Assembly: GCA_937863195.1 (NCBI GenBank)
Contig: CALMET010000011.1
Location: 1-14,809, forward strand
Length of the DNA: 14,809 bases
Reading direction: 5' to 3'
Origin: an uncultured bacterium
GTDB taxonomy: Bacteria > Patescibacteria > ABY1 > SG8-24 > 2-12-FULL-60-25
A program made the position numbers and the translations under genes. Each line of letters opens with the position of its first letter. Position 1 is the first letter of the stretch. The notes beneath the pieces were generated by a model, which did no database searches, was not told the origin of the DNA, and was given only the letters and a program-made list of their open reading frames with translations. Below are positions 7,615 through 14,101 of the stretch, piece by piece.

Positions 7615-9909
7615 ATGGCCAGAAGAAGAAAGCCAGCGCTTGATTTGTCGCTCGACCCCGATACCCGCAAAGCCGTCGGTATCGTGTTTTTGTTTGCCTT
7701 TGGCGCCTTGATGTTGCTGGGGCTTTTTGACTTGGCCGGCGCTTTTGGCCGCGCTCTTGATGAGGCGCTTGCCTATGTCTTTGGCTGGGACCGTCTCGTT
7801 GTGCCGTTTTTGCTCTTTGCTTGGGCCTACCATGTTTTAGCGCCTGATCGCTTGGTTTTACGTTTTCGTAACGTGATCGGATTTCTTTTTTTGTTCTTGT
7901 CGGTTAATCCGTTGGTTCATGCATTCACCTTTGCTGACCAAGGTGCCTTACCGATCGCAGACAGCGCTCTCATGAAGGCAGGCGGCAAGCTTGGCATGAT
8001 GCTCGCTGAACCGTTTATCGCGATGTTGGGCTTTGCAGGTGCCGTGACCGTCTTTATTGCTCTCCTCGTCCTCGCGGGCTTGCTTGGGTTCAATGCGTCA
8101 CTGCGACAGATTCTTTTTGTCATTGATATCGTTTGGAAATCGGTAGCAGCCTTTTGCCGTGCCCTGATTGTGCCAATCATGCGCTGGATGCAACAAAAAT
8201 CCCAAGCAAAAGAACAAGCCGATAAAACCGTCTACAGTTTGCAAGATAATGAGGATGTTCTCGAAGAAGAGCCAAGTACCGATTTAGAAGAAGACGAAGT
8301 AATCGAAGAAGATGAAGAAGTAGAAGGTGATGAGGAGGTAGACGAAGAGGAGTCTGAAGATGAAGAAGACAGCGAAGACGTGATCCAAAAACCAGTTGCG
8401 AAGAGACGCCGCCAACCACGCATCGATGTTTCGGTAGACTTGCTTGAACGTCGCGATTCTCGTCCACAGGCAGGTGATATTGTGCATAATCGCGAAGTGA
8501 TTCGCCGCACCCTTGAGAATTTTGGTATTCCGGTTGAGATGAATGAGGTCGCTGTTGGTCCAACCGTGACGCAATTCGCGTTCAAGCCATCCGAAGGTAT
8601 TAAGCTTTCACGCATCACCGCTCTTCACAACGATTTGGCGCTCGCACTCGCTGCTCATCCAATTCGTATCGAAGCTCCTATCCCTGGCAAATCCATGGTC
8701 GGTGTTGAGGTGCCAAATCAAACAATCGCAACGGTTGGCCTTCGCGAACTCATCGACTCCAAAGAGTTTAAAGAGCGCAAAAGCCCACTCACCTTTGTCT
8801 TAGGTAAAGATGTCGCCGGTAAGCCATGGGTTGCTGATCTGATTCGCATGCCGCATATGTTAGTTGCTGGTGCGACGGGCTCGGGTAAGTCGGTTTGTTT
8901 GAATACCATCATCATGTCGTATCTCTATGGGCTTAGCCCAGATGACGTGAAGTTGATCATGGTTGATCCGAAGCGTGTTGAGTTGCAAAACTATAATGGG
9001 ATCCCACACTTGCTAACGCCGGTGATTACCAAGGTCCCTGAAACGGTCAATGCCCTTAAGTGGGCCTTGCGTGAGATGGATCGCCGCTATGACTTGTTAG
9101 CACAACGCGGCGTGCGTGATCTCGCCACCTTTAACCAGCGCTTCGCGACAGAAAAAATGCCCTATATCGTCATCATGATTGATGAGTTGGCAGATTTGAT
9201 GGTGACATCAGCGGCTGAAGTTGAAGGTCCAATCGTGCGCTTGGCACAGATGTCGCGTGCCGTTGGTATTCACTTGATTCTCGCTACGCAGCGTCCTTCG
9301 GTAGATGTTATTACGGGTTTGATCAAGGCGAATATCCCAGGGCGCATCGCGTTTGCTGTCGCATCGGCAACTGACTCTCGCACCATTCTTGATCAGCAGG
9401 GTGCTGAAAAACTTCTTGGTCGTGGTGATATGTTGCTGTCGACCGCTGAGCTCACCATGCCAAAGCGTATTCAGGGTGCCTTCGTCTCTGAAGCAGAAAT
9501 TGCGCGCGTTGTTGAGTTCGTTAAATCACAATACGAACCGGCCGACTATGATTATTCGGTCACCGAACGTCCATCAGCAAACGATACCTCTTTTGGCGGG
9601 GGTGGCGGTGATGACATGGACAATGATCCGCTCGCAGAGATGGCAAAAGAAGAGATCGTTCGTGCTGGCAAAGCGTCTGCGTCATTATTGCAGCGCCGTT
9701 TGAAAGTAGGGTATGCCCGCGCTGCACGTATTCTTGATGTGCTTGAGCAGCAAGGATTCATCGGTCCATCAGATGGCGCCAAGCCTCGCGAAATTCTGAA
9801 AACAGAATTCACCCGATCAAGTGAAAACGCCGCTCTCAGTGCCGCCGTCGCTGCTACCGCCGATATCATGGACATGAATACCGACGAAGACGAAGAATCC
9901 GGTTTTTAG
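7615..9909 (+). CDS. ftsK: DNA translocase FtsK/SpoIIIE
   Basis: Septum-anchored motor that pumps chromosomal DNA during division. Residue numbers here count from the ATG at 7603, giving 768 aa; the ATG at 7615 (MARRRK, 764 aa) is preferred because a -10-like TAAGAT overlaps the first one. Order: four or so N-terminal membrane helices (about 24-165), a strikingly acidic linker (216-260, mostly Glu/Asp), the alpha/beta motor with Walker A GATGSGKS (423-430), Walker B VIMIDELAD (523-531) and ATQRPSVDVITG, then a Gly-run spacer and a C-terminal winged-helix gamma domain (about 675-735, ASLLQRRLKVGYARA) that reads orientation sequences. The linker is short compared with E. coli FtsK, as in SpoIIIE-type proteins. 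A RodZ-like gene follows 3 bases after the stop. Confidence 0.97.
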   Translation: MARRRKPALDLSLDPDTRKAVGIVFLFAFGALMLLGLFDLAGAFGRALDEALAYVFGWDRLVVPFLLFAWAYHVLAPDRLVLRFRNVIGFLFLFLSVNPLVHAFTFADQGALPIADSALMKAGGKLGMMLAEPFIAMLGFAGAVTVFIALLVLAGLLGFNASLRQILFVIDIVWKSVAAFCRALIVPIMRWMQQKSQAKEQADKTVYSLQDNEDVLEEEPSTDLEEDEVIEEDEEVEGDEEVDEEESEDEEDSEDVIQKPVAKRRRQPRIDVSVDLLERRDSRPQAGDIVHNREVIRRTLENFGIPVEMNEVAVGPTVTQFAFKPSEGIKLSRITALHNDLALALAAHPIRIEAPIPGKSMVGVEVPNQTIATVGLRELIDSKEFKERKSPLTFVLGKDVAGKPWVADLIRMPHMLVAGATGSGKSVCLNTIIMSYLYGLSPDDVKLIMVDPKRVELQNYNGIPHLLTPVITKVPETVNALKWALREMDRRYDLLAQRGVRDLATFNQRFATEKMPYIVIMIDELADLMVTSAAEVEGPIVRLAQMSRAVGIHLILATQRPSVDVITGLIKANIPGRIAFAVASATDSRTILDQQGAEKLLGRGDMLLSTAELTMPKRIQGAFVSEAEIARVVEFVKSQYEPADYDYSVTERPSANDTSFGGGGGDDMDNDPLAEMAKEEIVRAGKASASLLQRRLKVGYARAARILDVLEQQGFIGPSDGAKPREILKTEFTRSSENAALSAAVAATADIMDMNTDEDEESGF

Positions 9910-9912
9910 CCT

Positions 9913-10614
9913 ATGGCCTTCATCCTTAAAGAAGTAAACGGGACAGCCGCGCTTGGTCCAGATCTTATTGAGTTGCGCGAACGCGCAGGGCTTAGTATCG
10001 AAGAAGCCGCCAAGCTCTCAAAGCTCACACCCGGATTCATCCGCGCCCTTGAAGGCGAGCGCTGGTCAGAATTGCCTGATCCGGCGTATGTTGAGCGTTT
10101 ATTAAAAATGTATGTGACGCGTTTTGGCGTCAATGACAGTTATTATTTGCATAAGTATCGCGAAGGCCTTCGTCTGCGCAAAATCGAAAAAGATGCATCA
10201 CAATTTTTGCCACGTCCGGTCAAAGTTTCGGCGAGTGCATTTTTAGTGACGCCGCGATTATTTGCTGCTGCAGGTTTTTTGTTGTTTATCTTGGCGCTCG
10301 TCTGTTATGTCGTCTATCAAGCGCGAACGATTACGAATGCGCCGTCACTCGTTGTATCGACGCCAGAAGATGGGTTAAAAGTGAATCAGCCAGAAGTGGT
10401 GATTAAAGGTAAAACCGATCCGGGGGCATTAGTGATGGTAAATGGCGCAGCCTCAGCCGTATCGCCAAGCGGAGATTTTGAACAGACGATTCGTATCCCG
10501 CAGGGCACAACCATGTTTGTGATTACGGCCAAGCGCCGACGCGGTGCTGAAACCGTTGAAGTAAGACGTGTGATGTATGAACGGGCAGCAGCGGCTACAA
10601 CGACAAGTGAGTAA
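9913..10614 (+). CDS. RodZ-like HTH / membrane / Ig-like domain protein
   Basis: 233 aa. An N-terminal helix-turn-helix domain of the Xre/HTH_25 type (about 12-75, LRERAGLSIEEAAKLSKLT then IRALEGERWSELPDPAYVERLLKMY) matches the cytoplasmic part of RodZ. A basic juxtamembrane stretch is followed by one membrane helix (about 116-136). The outside part (about 146-222) looks like a single Ig-like/glucodextranase-B-like beta domain (STPEDGLKVNQPEVVIKG). RodZ couples MreB to the envelope in rod-shaped cells; here the role in cell shape or division is inferred from domain order and from being 3 bases behind ftsK. The C-terminus is a short Ala/Thr tail. No SD is visible; translation probably depends on ftsK. 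Confidence 0.85.
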   Translation: MAFILKEVNGTAALGPDLIELRERAGLSIEEAAKLSKLTPGFIRALEGERWSELPDPAYVERLLKMYVTRFGVNDSYYLHKYREGLRLRKIEKDASQFLPRPVKVSASAFLVTPRLFAAAGFLLFILALVCYVVYQARTITNAPSLVVSTPEDGLKVNQPEVVIKGKTDPGALVMVNGAASAVSPSGDFEQTIRIPQGTTMFVITAKRRRGAETVEVRRVMYERAAAATTTSE

Positions 10615-10637
10615 AAAATAATCATAAAACACAAAAT

Positions 10638-10709
10638 CCCGTACCAGAACCCTCTCGTTCTCCCTTTAAAGGGAGATGTCTGCAAGGCAGACAGAGGGTT
10701 CGGTACGGG
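10638..10709. terminator. Branched palindrome between convergent genes
   Basis: Outer stem CCCGTACC (10638-10645) / GGTACGGG (10702-10709), continued by AACCCTCT (10648-10655) / AGAGGGTT (10693-10700). It encloses two hairpins side by side: CTCCCTTTAAAGGGAG (10660-10675, perfect palindrome) and TCTGC (10679-10683) / GCAGA (10687-10691). It fills the gap between the RodZ-like gene and the 385-aa gene, so a bidirectional terminator is likely, but this branched shape is also that of dispersed palindromic repeats. No T-run follows on the + strand. Confidence 0.7.
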
Positions 10710-10721
10710 TTTGCAGTAGTG

Positions 10722-11879
10722 CTACTCCGCAGCCTTCTCGGTTTCGGCAGAGGCCGTTTCCGATTCGGTGGGGGTGGCGTTGTTGGTCTCGGTGGCCGTC
10801 GAAGGCGCGATGTCGCTCGTCTTGTCGGACTTGCGGACACGCTTCTTCTTCTCGGGCTTGGGCGGCTCATCGGTCGGGGTGACCGTGGCTTCGGCTGCCG
10901 AAGTCTCCTTGGCCTTGGCTGCTTCAGCCTTCTTAGCCTCGGACTCTTCGAACATTCGCCGCTGCTTTTCGGTCAGTACCGGCGTCGTGGTCGGCGCACT
11001 GTCGCGACCCGACGTGAGTCGGGGCGCCTGACCGGCTGTCGCCGCGAGAACCGCCTTGACCCGATCATCCATCATGAAGGCACGGATGTTGGGGTAGAGG
11101 TTCTCGTAGGAGCCGGCCTCGGCGTCGCCCATGAAATCGGTGAGTCCCATGAGTAGCGGCAAGTTCTTGCCGCAGACGACCGCCACGAAGGGCTCAGCCC
11201 AGCTCTCGATGACCGCGTAGTTGCGGCCATCTTGCGTCACCACGCGGTGACGCGGCGGGTTGCAGATGATCAACACCGGCAGCCCACCGAGCACGAGGTA
11301 CTGGTATAGTCGTCCGCTATTGCGGCTAGCCTTGCCAGTGGCGACGAGCTCGCGAAACTGCTGGACCGGGATCCGCAGCTCGATCCCATGCTGATCAGGG
11401 TTGGGGAGTTCTTGATCGACGTTCACCACGTAGTGGCGAACACGATACCCTTCGAAGGTGCTGGGAGCGCTGCCCCCGCCCTTGCGCTCACGCATGAGCG
11501 GGGCGGAGATCGCCTTGCCCTCACGGTCGCGAACCACGGCGACGGACTTCATCGTCATGGCGATGCCGACATGCACCGCGCCGTGACCCGAGTGGGCCTG
11601 GTCGCTCATGTGCTTCAACATGCGAGTGACGAACACGTCCCAGGCATCGACCGGGATGGTCATCGCCTTGGCGAGCGCGAGGACCAGGGTGGCATAGGCC
11701 TTGAAGACCTTACCCTCCAAGTACACCTCGTTGCGCACCCGCGCACACCTCACGACGTTGCCGACGATATGACTCGCCGACTCGTCGTCGAGCTTGGTGG
11801 GCTGACCGCAGAATTCCGCGGCAGCGCTGGCCGAAAGACCGTCGGTGAACGGCAGCTTATCCGAAGAACCAATGTACAT
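10722..11879 (-). CDS. Unknown 385-aa protein with low-complexity charged tail
   Basis: Not recognised. The start at 11879 (MYIGSSDKLP) is fixed by a perfect AGGAGG (minus strand, 11885-11890) 5 nt upstream; an in-frame ATG at 11924 has its purine run touching the start codon and is disfavoured. Residues 1-290 look like one folded soluble domain with hydrophobic core strands (LYQYLVLGGLPVLIICN, FVAVVCGKNLPLLMG). Residues about 300-385 are low-complexity, rich in Ala, Glu, Lys, Thr and Pro, with a basic patch KPEKKKRVRK (341-350); such tails are common in flexible or nucleic-acid/surface-contacting regions. No signal peptide. It is the last gene of the minus-strand island, preceded by about 260 nt of structured leader. 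GC is clearly higher than in the core genes to the left. Confidence 0.8.
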   Translation of the reverse strand: MYIGSSDKLPFTDGLSASAAAEFCGQPTKLDDESASHIVGNVVRCARVRNEVYLEGKVFKAYATLVLALAKAMTIPVDAWDVFVTRMLKHMSDQAHSGHGAVHVGIAMTMKSVAVVRDREGKAISAPLMRERKGGGSAPSTFEGYRVRHYVVNVDQELPNPDQHGIELRIPVQQFRELVATGKASRNSGRLYQYLVLGGLPVLIICNPPRHRVVTQDGRNYAVIESWAEPFVAVVCGKNLPLLMGLTDFMGDAEAGSYENLYPNIRAFMMDDRVKAVLAATAGQAPRLTSGRDSAPTTTPVLTEKQRRMFEESEAKKAEAAKAKETSAAEATVTPTDEPPKPEKKKRVRKSDKTSDIAPSTATETNNATPTESETASAETEKAAE

Positions 11880-11940
11880 ACTAGCCTCCTGTTTCTCCGC
11901 TTGTGGCGGACAGTGATCGAACATTCTCCTAATCCCCGGA
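11880..11940 (-). promoter_or_regulatory. Leader end and strong SD of the 385-aa gene
   Basis: AGGAGG (minus strand, 11885-11890) is preceded by a small hairpin TCCGC (11896-11900) / GCGGA (11906-11910) with a 5-nt loop. Further upstream a second purine site AGGAGA touches an alternative ATG at 11924. The doubled SD/ATG is notable but the inner one has the proper spacing. Confidence 0.5.
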
Positions 11941-11963
11941 GAGGGTGCTTTTGCGGTATTCCG

Positions 11964-12072
11964 CTAAGCGATATGGAGGTGATGGGAGCAAGGGAGAGAA
12001 TCGCTCAGCCGCAGCCGAGGGATAACTTGCTATCCCGACGTTACGTCGGGAGGCCTCCTCCATATCGCTTAG
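11964..12072 (-). ncRNA. Structured leader or RNA element upstream of the 385-aa gene
   Basis: Closed by a perfect 16-bp stem CTAAGCGATATGGAGG (11964-11979) / CCTCCATATCGCTTAG (12057-12072). Inside is a perfect 8-bp hairpin TCCCGACG (12033-12040) / CGTCGGGA (12044-12051) with a TTA loop. An alternative stem GGGATA (12019-12024) / TATCCC (12031-12036) uses the same TCCC and so excludes it. It lies between the 63-aa gene and the 385-aa start. It may be a 5' regulatory RNA or a free-standing RNA; no known family was recognised. Confidence 0.5.
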
Positions 12073-12093
12073 TGCAATGAGGTGGTGGATCTC

Positions 12094-12130
12094 CGGAGGT
12101 GTACCAGGCGAATGCCATGGTACACCTCCG
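12094..12130 (-). terminator. Strong hairpin after the 63-aa gene
   Basis: Stem CGGAGGTGTACCA (12094-12106) / TGGTACACCTCCG (12118-12130), 13 bp without mismatch, topped by GGC/GCC around GAAT. It begins 11 nt after the 63-aa stop. No T-run follows on the minus strand, so it may be a transcript-stabilising or processing hairpin rather than a classical terminator. Confidence 0.6.
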
Positions 12131-12141
12131 AGAGATTCAGA

Positions 12142-12333
12142 CTAGTTCGCCGGCCGAGGGGGCCGTGAACTACGACGCGATGAGCGACGAAGCCTAATGG
12201 CCATGTCGTACTCACCGTTCTTCTCGAGCTCGCGAGCCAGGGTTTGAATGTCGACTTCGACCGTGTCTTCGGTCGTATCTTCGTTCGTTTGGTTGTTGAA
12301 TGCCGCAGTGAATGCGGCGCTAGCTAGGGTCAT
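12142..12333 (-). CDS. Small unknown protein (63 aa), coupled to the 242-aa gene
   Basis: MTLASAAFTAAFNN start, an Asp/Glu/Thr-rich middle (17-28), a predicted helix (LARELEKNGEYDMAIRLRR) and a very basic Arg/Ser/Pro tail (48-63, RRSSRRSSRPPRP) that could bind nucleic acid. Not recognised. The start is very well supported: AGGAGG (minus strand, 12338-12343) 4 nt upstream, and its ATG overlaps the stop of the 242-aa gene (ATGA overlap), so the two are translationally coupled. It is followed by a strong hairpin. Confidence 0.75.
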   Translation of the reverse strand: MTLASAAFTAAFNNQTNEDTTEDTVEVDIQTLARELEKNGEYDMAIRLRRSSRRSSRPPRPAN

Positions 12334-13058
12334 GATGCCTCCTGAAGTTGTTCGTGACGATGATTGTCGGCACGAGTGAGTTGGTTCTTGAGTTGTCGCA
12401 CGACATCTCGGTAGAGATGCGCGTGCAGCTTGAGGTCCGCTTCAGAGTGCTGGCGAGGATCGCACAGCGGCTCTTGAGGGCTCCCGCACTTCGACTGAAG
12501 CGCGCGGAGTTCGTCGAGCACGCGTTCGTACTCGATCTCAGCGTCGACACGAAGCTTCACGAGCTCCGTGATCATCTGCGTCTCACTTTGCTCGCGTGTT
12601 CGCGTCCCTTCGAGGGTCACAAACAGTTGAGTGCGCTCGCTCTGTGACAGAGCTAGGTAGCGCGTCGTGAGGCGCATCAGGTTGTTGCGAAAGGCGGCTT
12701 CATCCGCCTCTCGTTCTTCGTTACTTGCGGGCTGCAGCTCTGCGATGAGCAGGCGACAACCAGCCTCCAACGATCGCACCTTGTAGGGATTGATCCCACA
12801 GAGTGCCTTTGCGATACCCCGGATTTTGGAATCCGGGATCTCGTCGAGGCTTCTTTCGAGACCGAGCACGTTGATGAGCTCGTCCTCGGGGATCTGCTGC
12901 TCGACCCGAAGGGCGAACAGGTCCTCACCGATGTGCGCCTGCGCGTGTCGGCGCACCTTGTCGATGCGCTCGATGATCTGTTGGATGATCAGCTTCTGAC
13001 TGATCATCACCGCGTAGTGTTCCATGAGACTGACGACGATTGCGATGGCGATACTCAT
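12330..13058 (-). CDS. Unknown 242-aa helical protein
   Basis: Not recognised. The N-terminus is hydrophobic (MSIAIAIVVSLMEHYAVMI, residues 1-19) and could be a weak membrane anchor or signal; the rest is soluble, almost entirely helical and charged, with likely coiled-coil stretches (about 112-190, EEREADEAAFRNNLMRL and VKLRVDAEIEYERVLDELRAL). Cys at 87, 101, 191 and 199. The start at 13058 has a purine-rich AAAGGGTGG about 6 nt upstream; the ATG at 13025 lacks an SD. The stop overlaps the start of the 63-aa gene. The leader (13065-13224) contains at least three hairpins. It is part of the all-minus island and its high GC fits the rest of that island. Confidence 0.75.
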   Translation of the reverse strand: MSIAIAIVVSLMEHYAVMISQKLIIQQIIERIDKVRRHAQAHIGEDLFALRVEQQIPEDELINVLGLERSLDEIPDSKIRGIAKALCGINPYKVRSLEAGCRLLIAELQPASNEEREADEAAFRNNLMRLTTRYLALSQSERTQLFVTLEGTRTREQSETQMITELVKLRVDAEIEYERVLDELRALQSKCGSPQEPLCDPRQHSEADLKLHAHLYRDVVRQLKNQLTRADNHRHEQLQEAS

Positions 13059-13075
13059 GATCTACCACCCTTTCT

Positions 13076-13096
13076 CAGGCTCTCGCCTGTTTTTTT
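13076..13096 (+). terminator. Terminator-like hairpin on the antisense strand
   Basis: CAGGC (13076-13080) / GCCTG (13085-13089) with a TCTC loop, followed at once by seven T on the + strand. This is intrinsic-terminator form for rightward transcription, although all genes here are leftward. The stem is only 5 bp. On the minus strand the same sequence is a GAGA-loop hairpin just before the 242-aa SD. Confidence 0.35.
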
Positions 13097-13224
13097 GCGG
13101 GCATTGAACACCCGCGGCGCCACCAACCTCCTTGTTGGTAGCTGCGTGGATGTTCATCCCTTATTCACTCACGAACGTTGTTCATGAGTGAATTGAGGGA
13201 GCGAAATCAGAGTGACTGTTTCGC
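13097..13224 (-). promoter_or_regulatory. Hairpin-rich leader of the 242-aa gene
   Basis: In minus-strand order: a GCGAAA-type stem (13201-13224, CAG/CTG inner part, 5-nt loop); a 14-bp stem ATTCACTCACGAAC (13163-13176) / GTTCATGAGTGAAT (13180-13193), lengthened by TCCC/GGGA; ACCAAC (13122-13127) / GTTGGT (13134-13139), whose loop exposes an AGGAG on the minus strand; and GCGGG/CCCGC (13097-13115). Attenuator-like control is possible. No U-tract on the minus strand. Confidence 0.5.
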
Positions 13225-13242
13225 CTCGACTCAGGTGGTTCA

Positions 13243-13506
13243 TTAGTTTGAACCGGTGATTTGCGCATACTCCTCGTGAGTGAGAAGAATCTGCAGACCG
13301 CACCGTTCGGTCTTGGTGAGTTCACCTTGCGCATGAGCGTAGGCGAGCACACAGTTGTGTACGTCATCGCTTTTGATAGCGATTCGACGCAGCTTGTCAG
13401 CGAGACTCCTCGATTGAGGAAATCCGCTTTCTACGAGCCCGACCAGACGACCAGCGTCGAGGACGAGTTCTCGACCGCGTTGAATGTTGTTTTTTGAAGT
13501 GTTCAC
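13243..13506 (-). CDS. Small unknown protein (87 aa)
   Basis: Soluble, helical, basic in the middle (RSLADKLRRIAIKSDDVHNCVLAYA) with an acidic/polar C-terminus (LTHEEYAQITGSN). Not recognised. The GTG at 13506 is chosen because AAGGA lies 6 nt upstream. The frame is open up to another GTG at 13626, but that would add 40 residues of Ser/Arg/Lys-rich, non-protein-like sequence and would overlap the 16-aa peptide gene. It lies 25 bases behind that peptide gene and probably forms an operon with it. Confidence 0.65.
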   Translation of the reverse strand: MNTSKNNIQRGRELVLDAGRLVGLVESGFPQSRSLADKLRRIAIKSDDVHNCVLAYAHAQGELTKTERCGLQILLTHEEYAQITGSN

Positions 13507-13531
13507 TCCGTATCCTTCTGTGGCGTGCAAT

Positions 13532-13582
13532 TTACTCCGAAAGGAGATAGAGAATGATGATGGCGAAGATGATCTCACCCAT
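13532..13582 (-). CDS. Very small hydrophobic peptide (16 aa)
   Basis: MGEIIFAIIILYLLSE, then TAA. GAGG (in AAAGAGGTG) lies about 7 nt before the ATG, a better SD than many genes on the left have. Eleven of the sixteen residues are strongly hydrophobic, enough to insert in or lie on a membrane, with Glu near each end. The start codon is at the centre of the palindrome CACCCATGGGTG, and CTCC-TTTC-GGAG at the 3' end can form a small hairpin. It lies between the 69-aa and 87-aa genes. It may be a small membrane protein, a leader peptide for the 87-aa gene or a type I toxin-like peptide; expression is unproven. Confidence 0.45.
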   Translation of the reverse strand: MGEIIFAIIILYLLSE

Positions 13583-13620
13583 GGGTGCACCTCTTTTTTT
13601 GAAAAACGTTTCCTGGTCTC

Positions 13621-13689
13621 GGTCACGACAACACGTCATGGCCAAGAGTAGGATCCCGAGAGAGCACGAGTGATCGTGATGTCGGGACC
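13621..13689 (-). repeat. 3' double-hairpin element, copy A
   Basis: Follows the 69-aa gene. In minus-strand order, hairpin X spans 13651-13689 (TCCCGA/TCGGGA stem, inner CACGA/TCGTG with TCAC loop), then hairpin Y spans 13621-13643 (CATGAC/GTCGTG, 5-nt loop). The same pair occurs at 14024-14090 with different loops and a compensatory change. No U-tract follows, so classical termination is not evident. Confidence 0.65.
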
Positions 13690-13713
13690 AGATTGGTATT
13701 GTGTGCGAAGTCG

Positions 13714-13923
13714 CTAGCCGCGACGACGCCCGCCCGAGGGGGTGAGGATCACTCCCTTGAACTTGCGCTCGATACCTCGCACGCTATTGCGCGCGGATTC
13801 GACCGCCTCAGGAGTCGTGCGGCACATGCCACACGCTTCTGCGAAGAGGGGGTGCCGGGCACCCGCGTTCATGTAGGCCGCGAGCACATTGCGTGCCTCG
13901 GACCGTGTCATGGATGTTTCCAT
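13714..13923 (-). CDS. Small unknown protein (69 aa) with a CxxC pair
   Basis: METSMTRSEARNVLAAY start; helical; Cys31 and Cys34 form an ACGMC (CxxC) pair; a basic C-terminus (TPSGGRRRG). Not recognised; one CxxC alone does not define a zinc site. The start is supported by GGAG 6 nt upstream. The leader (13935-14012) is nearly the same as that of the unrelated 156-aa gene, and both genes begin ATGGAA; both are also followed by the same double-hairpin element, which suggests shared control or cassette-like duplication. Confidence 0.7.
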   Translation of the reverse strand: METSMTRSEARNVLAAYMNAGARHPLFAEACGMCRTTPEAVESARNSVRGIERKFKGVILTPSGGRRRG

Positions 13924-13934
13924 TGTCAGCTCCG

Positions 13935-14012
13935 GAGCGGGTGGTTGGGCAAAAACTGCTTATCCCGCTCTCGTTTCTTGCACCGATGTTCGGTAGAAGA
14001 AATGAGAGCGAG
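13935..14012 (-). promoter_or_regulatory. Repeated 5' leader element with competing stems, copy 2
   Basis: On the + strand: arms CGCTCTCGTTTCTT (13966-13979) / AAGAAATGAGAGCG (13997-14010) form a 14-bp stem with one G-T pair, topped by ACCGA/TCGGT. The same arm also carries CCCGCTC (13964-13970), which can pair with GAGCGGG (13935-13941) next to the SD (GGAG in the palindrome GCTCCGGAGC). The two stems share bases and cannot both form fully. Copy 1 is at 14585-14668. Confidence 0.65.
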
Positions 14013-14023
14013 ATCTCCTATCT

Positions 14024-14090
14024 GGCCACGACTTGAAGTCATGATCAGAATGGGAGTCCGACAGAGCACGAGGTACGTGATGTCGGATCC
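14024..14090 (-). repeat. 3' double-hairpin element, copy B
   Basis: Follows the 156-aa gene. Hairpin X spans 14053-14090 (TCCGAC/GTCGGA, inner CACG/CGTG), then hairpin Y spans 14024-14046 (CATGAC/GTCGTG, loop TTCAA). Compared with copy A, a C-G pair in the X stem has become T-A on both sides, and the Y loop differs while its stem is kept: a pattern expected of a selected RNA structure. Confidence 0.65.
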
Positions 14091-14101
14091 AGTTGGTCAC
14101 G

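Noticed and set aside
8232..8618. Ser-rich minus-strand frame opposite ftsK
   Set aside because: It is the reverse reading of the Glu/Asp linker of ftsK, where GAA/GAG/GAT repeats give Ser/Phe/Leu repeats.
11388..12080. 230-codon + strand frame opposite the 385-aa gene
   Set aside because: It is antisense to a gene with a perfect SD and runs through the structured leader; long opposite frames are expected in GC-rich coding sequence.
13062..13157. 31-codon frame ending 3 bases before the 242-aa start
   Set aside because: The purine run touches its ATG, and the product is polar and unremarkable; a leader peptide cannot be excluded but is not supported.
13175..13249. 24-codon frame starting at TAATG after the 87-aa gene
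   Set aside because: Overlaps the preceding stop but lacks any SD and covers hairpin sequence.
13507..13626. Longer form of the 87-aa gene starting at GTG 13626
   Set aside because: Adds 40 Ser/Arg/Lys-rich residues, overlaps the 16-aa frame and has no better ribosome site than GTG 13506 with AAGGA.
13621..14090. Integron attC sites
   Set aside because: The repeated 3' hairpins sit where attC sites would, but no GTTRRRY/RYYYAAC core pair was found and no integrase is in the window.
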